From Chara braunii (lineage: Eukaryota > Streptophyta > Charophyceae > Charales > Characeae), in contig BFEA01000444.1 in NCBI GenBank assembly GCA_003427395.1, positions 1,293,875-1,317,068 of the forward strand: 23,194 bases of DNA, read 5' to 3'. Positions 1-9,053 of the stretch are shown here, in pieces; position 1 is the stretch's first letter; each line of letters opens with the position of its first letter. Below the pieces are notes generated by a model, which searched no databases, had not been told where the DNA came from, and saw only the letters and a program-made list of their open reading frames with translations. The position numbers were made by a program, and so were the translations under genes.

Positions 1-89
<89 letters not shown>
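1..89. repeat. (TC)n microsatellite at window edge
   Basis: The first 89 bases are an uninterrupted TC dinucleotide tract. The window also ends in such a tract, so both edges may be assembly breakpoints in simple sequence. Confidence 0.97.
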
Positions 90-94
<5 letters not shown>

Positions 95-362
95 CGGAGT
101 AAGAGGAAATGAGTGACGAAAAGGTGGTTAGGCTCCACTACGACAACATGGCCGAACATACGAAACCGCATAACCACCTTTCCAACATCTCTCTCTTTCT
201 TTCTCTCTCTCTTTCTCTCTCTGTGTGTGTATATATATATATATATGTATATATATTCCATCGGAGTAAGAGGAACAGAGTGACGGAAAGGTGGTTAGGC
301 TCCACGACAATAACATGGCCGAATATACGAAACCACATAACCACCTTTCCAACATCTCTCTC

Positions 363-450
<88 letters not shown>

Positions 451-590
451 AAACAAAAAAAAGGAATCGTACGATGGTCTCTCTCTCTCTCTGAAACAAA
501 AGGAGGAATCGTACGATGGAAAGGTGGTGAAGCTCCGCTTCAACGACATAGCCGAAGACACAAAATTGCACAACCACCATTCTAACATCT
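90..590 (+). repeat. Three hairpin units, each followed by TC repeats
   Basis: Three related copies of a 66-bp unit lie at 118-183, 285-350 and 518-583. Copy 2 has perfect 13-bp terminal inverted repeats, GGAAAGGTGGTTA and TAACCACCTTTCC; copy 1 has one mismatch and copy 3 has decayed. Copies 1 and 2 share the upstream flank starting TTCCATCGGAGTAAGAGGAA (89 and 256). All three are followed by AACATCT running into TC-rich sequence. The structure resembles a tiny MITE or hairpin satellite. No target duplication is visible, because the flanks are simple sequence. Confidence 0.75.
356..450. repeat. (TC)n then (TG)n microsatellite
   Basis: A roughly 85-bp TC tract with a few TG interruptions near its start, ending in TGTGTGTGTG. 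It lies between hairpin units 2 and 3 and seems to extend the TCTCTC at the end of unit 2. Confidence 0.95.
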
Positions 591-805
591 TTGTCTCTCT
601 GTCCACAATAACCTCACATGTCAATCGTCCTGCATTTTTTGCTTCTACAGGTTTAACTATTCTAATTGTCTCTGGATTCACGTACACCATTTTCTCCTCC
701 TTTCTGCCTCTTCCGGATCCTTTGCAGCCAAGTTCTCTCATAATTGACCAAAGGTGCTGGTGGTATACATTTCGCAGCTCTCTTCTTCCAACCACAAGCA
801 ACTTC
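591..805 (-). other. Possible downstream remnant of the H3-like pseudogene; otherwise unassigned
   Basis: On the minus strand this stretch continues from the H3-like fold. The frame carrying the PKD motif stays open to 662 and encodes a basic stretch rich in Lys and Arg. A second frame stays open through the same stretch. Neither resembles a known H3 C-terminus, which normally ends soon after the third helix. It may be intron, 3' UTR or scrambled pseudogene sequence. Confidence 0.25.
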
Positions 806-1031
806 ATCATTCCGTATTATAATGACAGTGTGGAGATCCTTTGGAAGGACGATTTGCGCAAGATGCAATCAATATAGCATCTTGTAACAATTTTGTCAGC
901 CAGTGCTCAGAAATCTCATGGAGTGTCTGGAGCGTAGCCAGATGCACACGAGCATCCGCTTTTCTATCTTGAATTACTTCGATAATGAACCGGTAAAACG
1001 GGATCTTGGGAATTTGTGTTGTCACAGATCG
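806..1031 (-). pseudogene. Histone H3-like fold fragment, frameshifted
   Basis: Read on the minus strand from about 1007 to 849, the translation begins KIPFYR, continues with QDRKADARV and LHEISEHWL, and ends ASCANR. It aligns without gaps over about 53 residues to the histone H3 core (KLPFQR, QDFKTDLRF, LQEASEAYL, AIHAKR) with roughly 20 identities by eye. The next H3 block (MPKD, then RRIRG) appears as LPKDLHTVIIIRN in another frame at 850-806, as if about 8 nt were lost near 850. An intron-acceptor-like CTTGCAG ends just before 1031. Loop 1 has canonical H3 length, whereas CENH3 usually has a longer one. No N-terminal tail is visible upstream. It is a broken, divergent H3 relative or relic exon; a living CENH3 or H3 variant is less likely because of the frameshift. 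Confidence 0.6.
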
Positions 1032-1035
1032 CTGC

Positions 1036-1360
1036 AAGTAGGGTTGTCGCGCCCCAGCCCCGGGGCCCCGACGGGGGTGCGGGGGTCCGGGGGTGGGCAC
1101 CCCTGACCCCGGCTCCGGACCACCTCCCCCCCCCCAAAAAAAAAAATAAATAAATACAGGGGGATGCGCAGCGGCAGCCTGCACCCTCTGGGCCGAACTG
1201 CAAAAATGCAGTTTTGGCCCCACATCGGCCCCCCCCCGGGGCTACACCCACCCCTGGTGAGCCCGGGGCGAGGGGCCGGGGCGGGGCTGAGCGGGGTGCG
1301 GGGCAGGGGATTGTTGAGAGCGGGGGCGGGGATGAGGGGCCAGGGCACGGGCGGGGCCGG
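1036..1360. other. GC-rich block without genes
   Basis: A very GC-rich stretch of C and G homopolymers, interrupted by an A-rich patch (1135-1157). It holds a G-quadruplex pattern at 1073-1097 (G runs of 5, 5, 5 and 3 with short loops), more G runs at 1264-1360, and a small palindrome AACTGCA-AAAA-TGCAGTT near 1197. Open frames here are low-complexity Pro/Gly/Arg and look like artefacts of composition. The block separates the H3-like fragment from the 5' LTR and matches nothing in the retrotransposon. Confidence 0.6.
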
Positions 1361-1450
1361 TGTCGGGCGGCTCCAACCCTACGCCGCCCTTTACTTCCTT
1401 CATAAGGGCGCGTGACAAGATCCTTGCTTGACAATATCCTACCTGACGGG

Positions 1451-1600
1451 GCTCACCGACCATGCGGCGGATCGACGCTACGAACAGGGGGCTACCGACA
1501 TTTACCGACCATGCGGCGGATCGACGCTACGAACAGGGGGCTACCGACATTTGCAGACCATGCGACGGATTGGCACTACGAAGGGCGGGGGCCGACACTC
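1451..1600 (+). repeat. 49-bp tandem subrepeat in 5' LTR
   Basis: About three copies, marked by ACCATGCG at 1459, 1508 and 1557, giving a 49-bp period. The first two are almost identical and the third has diverged. The 3' LTR holds the same array at about 14441-14600 with an extra insertion of about 27 bp. Confidence 0.9.
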
Positions 1601-1927
1601 AAGACTCAAGGGGGACCGGACAACATGAGACGAAGGGTGGGACTGGCTTTTCCGAGGGGGCCCTAATTGATTTTTCTTCAAGGGGCGGTACCACTAGGGC
1701 GTGGGGACCGCCTAGGCCCGAATAGGCCTGGGACAGGCTTGGGAGTAGCCTCGGTACCAGGGCGCTGCAAAGGGCCCATTTCCCGACAGGGAGGCCCCTT
1801 TCGCCGGGAACTTTTCGAGGGCCCAATCAGGCTCGGGCACAGGCCCGGTACCGGGGCGCTGCAAGTTGTCGGCAGCCTCAGAACACACGAGGGCCGAGGC
1901 TCACACTCCGAGGAGGGCCCGGCAGAG

Positions 1928-1935
1928 CATTTAAG
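1928..1935 (+). promoter_or_regulatory. TATA-like box in 5' LTR (candidate)
   Basis: CATTTAAG is the only AT-rich box in a GC-rich stretch of the LTR and could serve the U3 promoter. This part is deleted from the 3' LTR. Assignment is by composition only. Confidence 0.25.
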
Positions 1936-2299
1936 CCGAACCGGGCCCCGATTCAAGGGACTTCTTCGACGGAGGGATAGGCGCACAAGAGAGACCACGG
2001 AGGGAGCAACACGCACGGGCGAGCTCTGGCACACACGTCCAGGTAAGCACCTGAGAAGAGGGGGCGCACGGAGACACGCACGAGAGGAAGGCGCGAACTT
2101 GGACGCGCACGACAGTCTTTGGCACGGACAGACACGCTCGGGACTACACACCATCGGGGTAGGGAGCGCTCTATCGCGCGCATGCACGCGCACAGAACTC
2201 CGCATCGTCGGGGTAGGGAATGCGCCATCCTGCGCACGGACGGGCGGGCGTAGACGTGCACAACCTCGCACGGGAGCACTCGCGCTCGGTCATGCACGG

Positions 2300-3110
2300 G
2301 CGCACAGACGGTGAAGCGCGCACGTGTGCGAGCGCCGCCCATTACTGCGAACACCCGCACGACTGCGGGGCAGACATGGGGGAGGAGCATTGCGCGCTAC
2401 TGCCCGCAGCCGCTCACCTGCAGGATCGAGCTGCGCACACTGCGCACTACTGCGCATGCCCGCGCGACTGCGGGGCAGACACTGGGGAGGAGCACTGCGC
2501 GCTACAGCGGGTGCCCGCTCACCTTCAGCATCGAGCTGCGCACACTGCGCACTACCGCGCACGCCCGCGCAATTGCGAGGCAGACATGGGGGAGGAGCAC
2601 TACGCGCTACTGCTCGCGCCCACATACCTGCGGGATCCGACCAGGGAGCACCGCACGCTAGCTCGAGCATGCTCGCGCACTTTCGGGGACAGACGGGGAA
2701 GCGCCGCACTTTACTGCGCGCGCCCTCACACTTGCGGGATCAGACGGGGAAGCACCGCGCGCTACTCCGCGCGCCCATATACCTGCGGGATCGGACCAGG
2801 GAGCACTGTGAGCTAGCGCGCACATACTCATGCATTTCCGGCGACAGACAGGGAAGCGCCGCACGTCACTGCGCGCGCCCGCACACCTACGGGATCGGAC
2901 GGGGAAGCACCGCCTACTATTGCGAACACCCTCGCACCTATGGGACAGGCGAAGGAGCATCGTGCGCTACTGCGCACACACTCGCGCATTTGCGGGGACG
3001 AACGGGGAAGAGCCGCGCGTTACTGCGCGCGCCCACACACCTACGGGATCGGACCGGGAAGCGCCGCATGCCACTGCGCACGGACGGGCATACCGCTCGC
3101 CTGCAGATAC
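2300..3110 (+). repeat. 51-52-bp tandem subrepeats in 5' LTR
   Basis: Many diverged copies of a unit containing ACTGCGCGCGCCCACA, then GGGATCGGACGGGGAAGC. Marker positions near 2712, 2764, 2869 and 3021 are multiples of 51-52 bp. In 2350-2660 the array shows a higher-order period of about 105 bp. Because 51 is divisible by three, the array yields long open frames with a 17-residue repeat (up to 299 codons), which I regard as artefacts. Confidence 0.85.
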
Positions 3111-3349
3111 GAACGGGGTCTGCGAGCCGGCAAGGACGAGCAGAGGGGAGCACCTGCGCAGCGGCAGGGGAAGCAGCCCAGCGGGTAGGATCGGCGAGGA
3201 GCGTTGGGCAACGAGCTGGGTGACTTCGCAGTGGACCGGAGGGGCGGGGGCCGGTGCACCCGGACACCACGCACGACGGCACCTTTGGGCGCGCCTTCGG
3301 ATCACAGGGTTGAATGGACTCTCTGATTGGGGTTCAGTTCATCAGGCGG

Positions 3350-3570
3350 AGCAGGCTCTTTGGACGCGGTTGGGTCACCGGGCGGACGGGCTCCTTTGGA
3401 CGTGAACAGACCACTGAGCGCAACGGGCCTGTTGGGCGTGGTCGGACCACTGAGTGAACAGGGCTTTTGGGCGCAGTTGGAACACCGTACGGAACAGGGC
3501 TTTGAGGCGTATTCGGGATACCGGGCGGACCGGGCTTTTTGGGGCGTAGTTGGGACACAGGTCGAGACGG
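3350..3570 (+). repeat. 36-bp tandem subrepeats in 5' LTR
   Basis: Five or six copies of a unit starting GGGCTTTTGGGCGCAG or a variant, at about 3389, 3424, 3460, 3496 and 3531, so the period is 35-36 bp. The 3' LTR holds the matching array at about 15545-15780. Confidence 0.85.
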
Positions 3571-3654
3571 GCTCTTTCCGGGGTAACGTGAGCATAGACG
3601 GGACACTAAGGGCGAACGCCAACAGGGCGCGCTCAAGAGCATGCGGACGGGCAC

Positions 3655-4110
3655 TATAGGTGCCCCTCTACAAGGCGCATTCCAACGCTACCGAAGGGGC
3701 ACACTCCGAAGGGAGGGCACTTTCCGAAGAGGCTCTCACCGAAGAGGTACCTTCCGAAGGGACACACCCCGGGCAGGCTCTACGAAGGGGGCTCTTTCCG
3801 AGGAGGCTCTTATCGGAGGAGTACATTTCCACAGAGACACATCCCAATACGACTCCGCGAAGGGGTGCATTTCGAACCAGGCTCTACGAATGGGGCCCAT
3901 TCCGAATACGACTCCGCGAAGGGGCACGTTCTGAAGCAGGCTTTTCGAAGAGGTATTTTTCCGAACTGGGCTCTTTTTGAACAGGTACCTTTGTGAAGCG
4001 GGCCTTCCGAAGAGGTACATCTAAACCGGGCCTTTTGAACAGGTACTTTTGTGAAGCGGGCTCTCCGAAGAGGTGCATCCTGAACTGGGCCTTCCGAAGC
4101 GGCGCACTCC
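3655..4110 (+). repeat. 17-18-bp tandem subrepeats in 5' LTR
   Basis: A run of short units with the core TTCCGAAG or a variant (TTTCGAAG, CTCCGAAG), alternating with GGCTCT and GGTAC stretches. Units pair into composites of about 35 bp. The matching array in the 3' LTR is at about 15860-16310. Confidence 0.8.
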
Positions 4111-4203
4111 GGACAAGGGGACAGCGCGGAGGTATGGTCACAGTAGACCTCGAGCTCTGGCCCCGATGGGCAAGGGAGGCAACATCTGACACCGAGAGTT
4201 CCA

Positions 4204-5450
4204 GTACGGTCCCTTGGGATCGACGGGCGCAATACAGGCGTCATCCAGTCGGGAGGAGGATTAGACCACGTCTGTTGACCAGATCCGTGGGTACTCAGGC
4301 AGACTTTTCAGACATAGGAGCGAGATGTACGGCAGAGGTTGGGACTAGTGTAACACATCCCATCGTTTTGGACTGAATGGAATCGCTTTATTTATTCCTT
4401 CCTGACAGTGTCTCGTGAGTCCGTCGCGCATTCGTCTCGGTCTGCTATGATCCTTGTTTTTGTGGATGTGGACTGACGTGGCTTGTGCAGGTTACAGGAG
4501 CCCCGACCGACCCTCCCACGAGTGACGGACGCGGTGCGAGGCATAGGGTTCGGTCGGTGAGCCGGCAGACCCAATCTACCGGTCGACAGTGGCGTCGTTG
4601 CCGGGGAAGGCCGCCTCTCGGGACTTCGGTCCGCCTGTAACCGCGGGAATGTGCGAGGATCAGGACAGGGATGTGACTGGAGCAGAGCGGACAAGGAGGG
4701 GCAATCAGCCAACCAGTGATCGGAATGTACAGGTGAGATATTGGGCAGCACGGACGCGAGCGAGCAGACGACACTCCACCGACCCATGATCGACGTTCTC
4801 CGGTGAGATTTCGATTTCTGCATTTCGTAAAAATGCCGATTCCTACATTTTCTCGATTTTTCGTGCATTTCCTCTCTGCTATTCCTTGTGATTGAGAGCG
4901 GTTATTCTGATTTCCTTACCCTTGGTCAGTCTACCCTGATATTGACTCCAAGAGAGAGAATCGTGAGCAGGGGAGGATCTGGAGGGATTGAAGGTGAGGG
5001 GAGAAGCGTCCTAGATTGCAAGGAGTTGGGCTAGCTGATCCTTATGGATAGCAGGGAGGAGTGATTCACTGCATGAGTCGGGATGAGAGACCATGCCTGA
5101 GGTGGGCCGAGTAGAGGCATGGATAGGAGCGTGAGGATGTACGAGTGAGACACCGCCCCTTCGCCGCGTGTGACTTCGGTCCACCCTAGGACACATGAGT
5201 TGGCCAGCTCATGTCCAGGTCGCGACGTAGGTGGTAGGCCAGCGACGATGGTACGCTGATCAATCCTCCTTCTTGACATGAGGATAGGGAGAGATACGCC
5301 AGAGGACGATTCTTTCCTAGGCCTGTTGATGTCTTGAGGGAATATAGGAACGATCGGTGGGGGCCTGTCGTGGGGGTCTGTGAGCTCAACAGTCTGAGAG
5401 TCAAACACGGGAAAAGGGTGAGTGAGAGAACCATTGATACTTGATTAGGA
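4204..5450 (+). other. Retrotransposon leader, no gene recognised
   Basis: Sequence between the 5' LTR and the first open pre-gag frame. Only short shadow frames occur. The bases after the LTR (GTACGGTCCCTTGGGATC) do not match a primer binding site I know; a standard initiator-Met site would begin TGGTATCAGAGC. The stretch may be untranslated leader or decayed pre-gag coding sequence. Confidence 0.6.
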
Positions 5451-5852
5451 ATGATGTTTATCGAATCGGACACTCAGATTCATCTTAGACAAGAGGTCGG
5501 CCAGTACGATGTCGTGAACCTACCACTGGAAGGGAGAAGTAAGTATAGACCCACAACTGAGCGAGGGTTAGTGGTCAGGGAAGGAGTTTTCGTATGGGTA
5601 AGGGTCGAGCGTCAACCCAGGCCTTGTGTGACGAGGGACAAAGAGAGTGAGCCGCTTGTCGCCGAGGTGCGCATTAAAATATATTTGTCTCCAGAGGAGT
5701 GGAAGTTCCTAGTGATAGATGCTGCGAAGGGCTGCCGTGCATTCCTCTGTTTATTGTCCCTCAGCCATAGGTACGGATCTAGGTTGTTTCGGGACTTTTC
5801 GGCAGGATCAGACACTGTAGCTCGGTACTCGGTCCATTACGCTTACGATTGA
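5451..5852 (+). pseudogene. Pre-gag ORF remnant A, 133 codons, unknown function
   Basis: An open frame from ATG (5451) to TGA (5852) inside the element, upstream of gag. I do not recognise the product. Its middle reads VAEVRIKIYLSPEEWKFLVI, a strand followed by a probable helix. A similar DVRIYLPSERE block occurs in remnant B and a looser ILEIYLDPIER in remnant D, which hints at a repeated domain or one larger protein now cut by stops. There are no zinc-binding motifs or membrane segments. It may be the start of an extra 5' ORF, or just a chance opening. Confidence 0.4.
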
Positions 5853-5944
5853 GAGCTTCCTAGAGTGATTGTCGTTGGCCCGACAACTGTACCAAGGTTC
5901 CTGACAGGACAATTGATAGTGGCTGGGAACAAATACGCCTCTAT

Positions 5945-6247
5945 GTGATGAGCGTACGCTTCCTGGGGACGGAGGTATGTGACGTACGAATTTACCTACC
6001 ATCAGAAAGAGAGGTTGACCTTGTCTACGGTCGATGTTGGGAAAGAGCTAGAGAAGTGGTGGAAGATGAAAGGGATCGGTTACTTTCGATAGGCAAAGTC
6101 GTCATCTGGAGCACAAAGATAACGACCTTTGAGCGGTTGCCCAAACCTCCCGTTCCTTACGAGGCCCTGACATACGGGGAAGGCGAAGTGGTGGTGAACC
6201 TCGCGCTACGGCTCGGGGGACCCGATGGCAAAAGGAGGAGGTTGTAG
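5945..6247 (+). pseudogene. Pre-gag ORF remnant B, 100 codons, unknown function
   Basis: An open frame beginning MMSVRFLGTEV, in a different frame from remnant A and 92 bp beyond it. It carries CDVRIYLPSEREVDLVYGR near residues 12-30, similar to the block in remnant A, followed by a charged helix (AREVVEDERDRLLSIGK) and a basic end (GKRRRL). The shift of frame between A and B fits indels in one ancestral ORF. No database family comes to mind. Confidence 0.4.
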
Positions 6248-6359
6248 ATCAGGAGATGGAGACATAGTGCGAGAAGGGCTCTGGCGATAATTTCATAGGA
6301 GGACCTCCGACAACCTACTCCGGCTTCTAAGAACATGGACTCGACAGGATCTGTGTGTC

Positions 6360-6554
6360 ATGGGAACATCGATTTGTAGGAGGATAAGATGTCCAAGAAC
6401 TGGGAGGATTGAGATCAGGAGAGGGGCCGTCTGCCTTGAACAACGAGAGGGAGAGTTGTACCTAGATACAGGCCTCTTCGGAGTAGAAGGCGAACATGAA
6501 ATAAGAGACATCAGAGGAAGGCTAATGGGAATCATAAGGGCAGTAAAGAATTAG
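6360..6554 (+). pseudogene. Pre-gag ORF remnant C, 64 codons, unknown
   Basis: A short open frame starting MGTSICRRIRC, with alternating charged and beta-prone residues (RIEIRRGAVCLEQREGELYL). It lies between remnants B and D in the same strand and is probably part of the same decayed pre-gag coding region. It is too short to classify, and chance opening is possible. Confidence 0.25.
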
Positions 6555-6591
6555 ACTGCAATAGAAGAGGACTGCAACAAAAGAAAGTGCT

Positions 6592-6798
6592 TTGGAAAGT
6601 ACTACTATCAAGGTTGAGAGTGCAACTGAGAGCAATGCGGGGGCGGTGACTGATGAAGAGGAAGTGAATAGGGTGTCCTTCGCCGGGACTATAACTTCGA
6701 TTATTCGGATCCGAACCACTAGAGCGTTAGATACACTAGGTTGCCGACGATTGGCACAAGAAGCTATAGAGCGCGAAAGGCCGAGGGCACTGGCATAA
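6592..6798 (+). pseudogene. Pre-gag ORF remnant, 68 codons, unknown
   Basis: A short open frame rich in Thr, Glu and Arg (TDEEEVNRVSFAGT, then an Arg-rich end), stopping at TAA 6796-6798. No motif is recognised. It is listed as a likely piece of the broken pre-gag region. Confidence 0.2.
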
Positions 6799-6848
6799 GT
6801 TAGAACAGAGAGTCGCATAACCTACAGTGTGATGATCTGGATCGAAGG

Positions 6849-7148
6849 ATGGATGAGGTGCGAGATAGAGAAGGGCGAGACAATCCACGAAGCGTGAACC
6901 CGCGTGTGAGAGGAAGAGATGCAAAGATTGATGTCATCCTTGAGATATACTTAGACCCCATAGAGAGGAAGGTGAAGGAGTTGCTCAAAAGATACCAAGA
7001 GTGGTGTGGTTCTACGAACGAAGCCGGGATAGATAGACTAGAAAGAAACGTCGAACGCCTAGTTGCAATTTACAGAGAAGAAAGGGAGAAAATTATAGGA
7101 TGGCGAAATGAATTCATTGCCAGACTCCTAAAGCAAGTTCGAGAATAA
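6849..7148 (+). pseudogene. Pre-gag ORF remnant D, 99 codons, helical
   Basis: An open frame from ATG 6849 to TAA 7148. Residues 1-30 are charged. Then comes ILEIYLDPIERKVKELL, a looser relative of the YLSPEEW block in remnant A. From about residue 50 it is strongly helical with a heptad-like pattern (RLERNVERLVAIYREEREKI), so a coiled coil is plausible. The location suggests a structural, gag-like or extra protein of the element. Function is unknown. Confidence 0.4.
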
Positions 7149-7245
7149 CCTAACCAGGAAAGGGATGGTTAATGCTGAATCTAGAGGAAAAAAGTTCAGT
7201 CTCTCGGCCAGAGCAGAAAGAGAAGGGTCTTTAGTGTGAGTCCTA

Positions 7246-7674
7246 GTGGAAGCAGTACATGATGAGCAATTAAACCAGGAAGAGGAAGCTCAGTGTGCCA
7301 CAAAAGCGGTGATAGAAGCCAGGAAGTGTGCCGTCTGGAAAGCTGCGGGTGAGCTCTTCCTAGCAAGAATACAAGTCCTCACTGTGAATTTTGAAGGTCA
7401 AACGGTCCCGCACACCTGGAGAGAGACAATAACTACATCTACAGAAAAGTTGAGAAACGACGCTCGAGCTCTAGGGGAGCTCTCGAAGGTAGTAGTTGTT
7501 GGGATGTCCTTAAGTACGTTGGAGGCAAACTCACGCTACCTGCAAACCGCATTAGCCACCGCCTTAGTCGTGAAAGCTGAAGGAAAAGACGAGGACTTTG
7601 ACGAGTTGCAAGAGTTGCTAGAACAATCAACGGGAAAGGTTAAAGCCGCCTTGGATCAACTTCTGGAGGACTGA
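7246..7674 (+). pseudogene. ORF directly upstream of gag, 142 codons, helical
   Basis: An open frame ending in TGA (7672-7674) just 9 bp before the gag ATG and in the same reading frame. No ATG opens it; the frame is usable from about 7246. The product looks all-helical and acidic, ending ELLEQSTGKVKAALDQLLED. It could be the N-terminal part of Gag separated by a mutated stop, or a separate small protein. I know no family for it. The frame is clean for 140 codons, unlike the rest of the region, which suggests past selection. Confidence 0.45.
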
Positions 7675-7683
7675 GATAGAAAT

Positions 7684-9005
7684 ATGGATGCAGAAGGAGC
7701 CTATCTATCAACGATAGGTGGCGAAGTCAAAACACAGGAGTCAAGGACGAGTAGCCCAGTTAGAAAAATGGGAACTGGCGTTGACAAAGACTCGGAAAAA
7801 TTAAGGAAGACCCTAAGAGAGTTAGATACTAGAGCTACAAAACTCGAGGAACGGACCTCCAAAAGTGACGGTTGGAGGAAAGAAATTTTAAATAGGAATA
7901 GGACTGCAAGATTCTCGGATCCCGGAATAAGGGAACCATATAGGGAAACCATGAGCGAACCTTACAGAATGGCGTACGCTCCGGACTCTTACATGTCCCC
8001 CTTCCTAGGAGCCCAGGCATTCCAATTACCGGCGCTGTCCGGAATCCAAACGATCTTCACAGGGAAGAACGTCTCAGAATTCTTAGATGACTGGGAGGTA
8101 CTGGGAATGAGGGCGGAATGGAGCGATCAGGAAATGATTATAAACCTCCTCCACCATACAGCCCCCAAGATAGATCGCGAAGTGAGAGAAGCCATCCCGG
8201 ACAGCTGGCGTTGGCTAACATTCAGAGAAAGAGTTACCAGAATCTTCGCATGTGATGAGACCTCCTATTCGATAGAAGATCTCAAAGAGCTGAAAAAATA
8301 GGAGGACGAGAGTTTAGTGGCGTTCGCGAGAAGATATGAGAAGACTTCGAATCCTCTAGTGGAAGGGGGATTTATGGGCGAAATAAAAAATGCGGAATAT
8401 TCCTAGGATTTCTATCTCGGAAAAAACAAGAGAAGATTATGAGGGATCTTCCCTCTAAGGTGACTTTTAGCCAAGTCAAAGTCTTAGCCCATGACAACGA
8501 AGACCAAAGTGCGAAGACACACCTCGCGAGGGTCCTCAATAACCTAGGGAAAGGAGTAACTACAGAAAAAAGGGGAGGAAAATCGCAATACGAGGATAGG
8601 AGACCCAAAGTTGAAGGGAGGGACACCTACGCGAGCTCACCTAGAAGAGGGGACTTAGCCAAAAACGAGGGCGAATGGAGAAAAGGAAACAGGAGTGACT
8701 GGAAAAGAAACGATGCGGAATGGGGAATATCCAAGTGGTCTAATACCAAGGATAACAGGTGGAGGCCAAAAGATGAGATAGAGGCTAAAAGGCTAGACAA
8801 ACGAGAAGAGGAACTGACAAAACATATAGAATTCCTAAAAGCAACAGTGGAAAAACTGCAAAGTGGTAGTCAAAGGAAGGAAGAACCCTCTGCTCGGCCT
8901 GCACGTGAAAAAGGGGACCCTAGCCCGAAGCGAACCTGGAACGAAAAAGCTCGCATCTACTGTGGAGATGAAGACCACTGAAAAAAAGATTGTCAAACGA
9001 TGTAG
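7684..9005 (+). pseudogene. gag: Gag polyprotein (capsid and nucleocapsid), broken
   Basis: Starts at ATG 7684. Residues 1-65 are a charged helix. A retrotransposon-type capsid follows from about residue 115 (FTGKNVSEFLDDWEVLGM, then W-L-T-F-R-E-R-V). A TAG interrupts at 8299-8301, and a frameshift near 8400 moves the reading into the frame carrying FLGFLSRKKQEKI, a typical capsid C-terminal helix. A charged linker leads to a CCHC zinc knuckle at 8952-8993. There the first Cys is Arg (CGC) and the residue after His is TGA, probably once Trp TGG; the rest (C-GDED-H-x4-C) is kept. A TAG follows at 9003. Gag would form the particle and bind RNA; this copy cannot make it. Confidence 0.85.
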
Positions 9006-9053
9006 GATGCATTAAAGGAGGGTATCATTGAGCTCGACGATCGAAAGTACGTC

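Larger units (their letters stand above)
1361..4203 (+). repeat. 5' LTR (2843 bp)
   Basis: The full-length LTR copy. From left to right it has a 49-bp tandem array (1451-1600), a unique stretch with a TATA-like CATTTAAG (1928-1935) and a splice-donor-like CAGGTAAG (2040-2047), a 51-52-bp array (about 2300-3110), a 36-bp array (about 3350-3570) and a 17-18-bp array (about 3655-4110). It is far longer than the few hundred bases to 1.5 kb common for Ty3 LTRs. The 5' border is supported by the matching start of the 3' copy; the last few bases at the 3' border are uncertain. Confidence 0.9.

Noticed and set aside
109-585. Open frames with long Ser-Leu or Arg-Glu runs
   Set aside because: Translation of TC microsatellites and hairpin repeats; low complexity in every frame.
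1667-2314. 215-codon open frame, Gly/Arg-rich, in the 5' LTR
   Set aside because: High GC content lowers stop frequency; the minus strand is also open for 197 codons, and no domain is present.
2324-3223. 299-codon open frame in the 5' LTR with a 17-residue Arg-rich repeat
   Set aside because: It results from a 51-bp GC-rich tandem repeat; other frames on both strands are equally open, and the equivalent region of the 3' LTR is shortened by the deletion.
4204-4260. Primer binding site right after the 5' LTR
   Set aside because: The sequence does not match the 3' end complement of initiator-Met or another tRNA I can recall.
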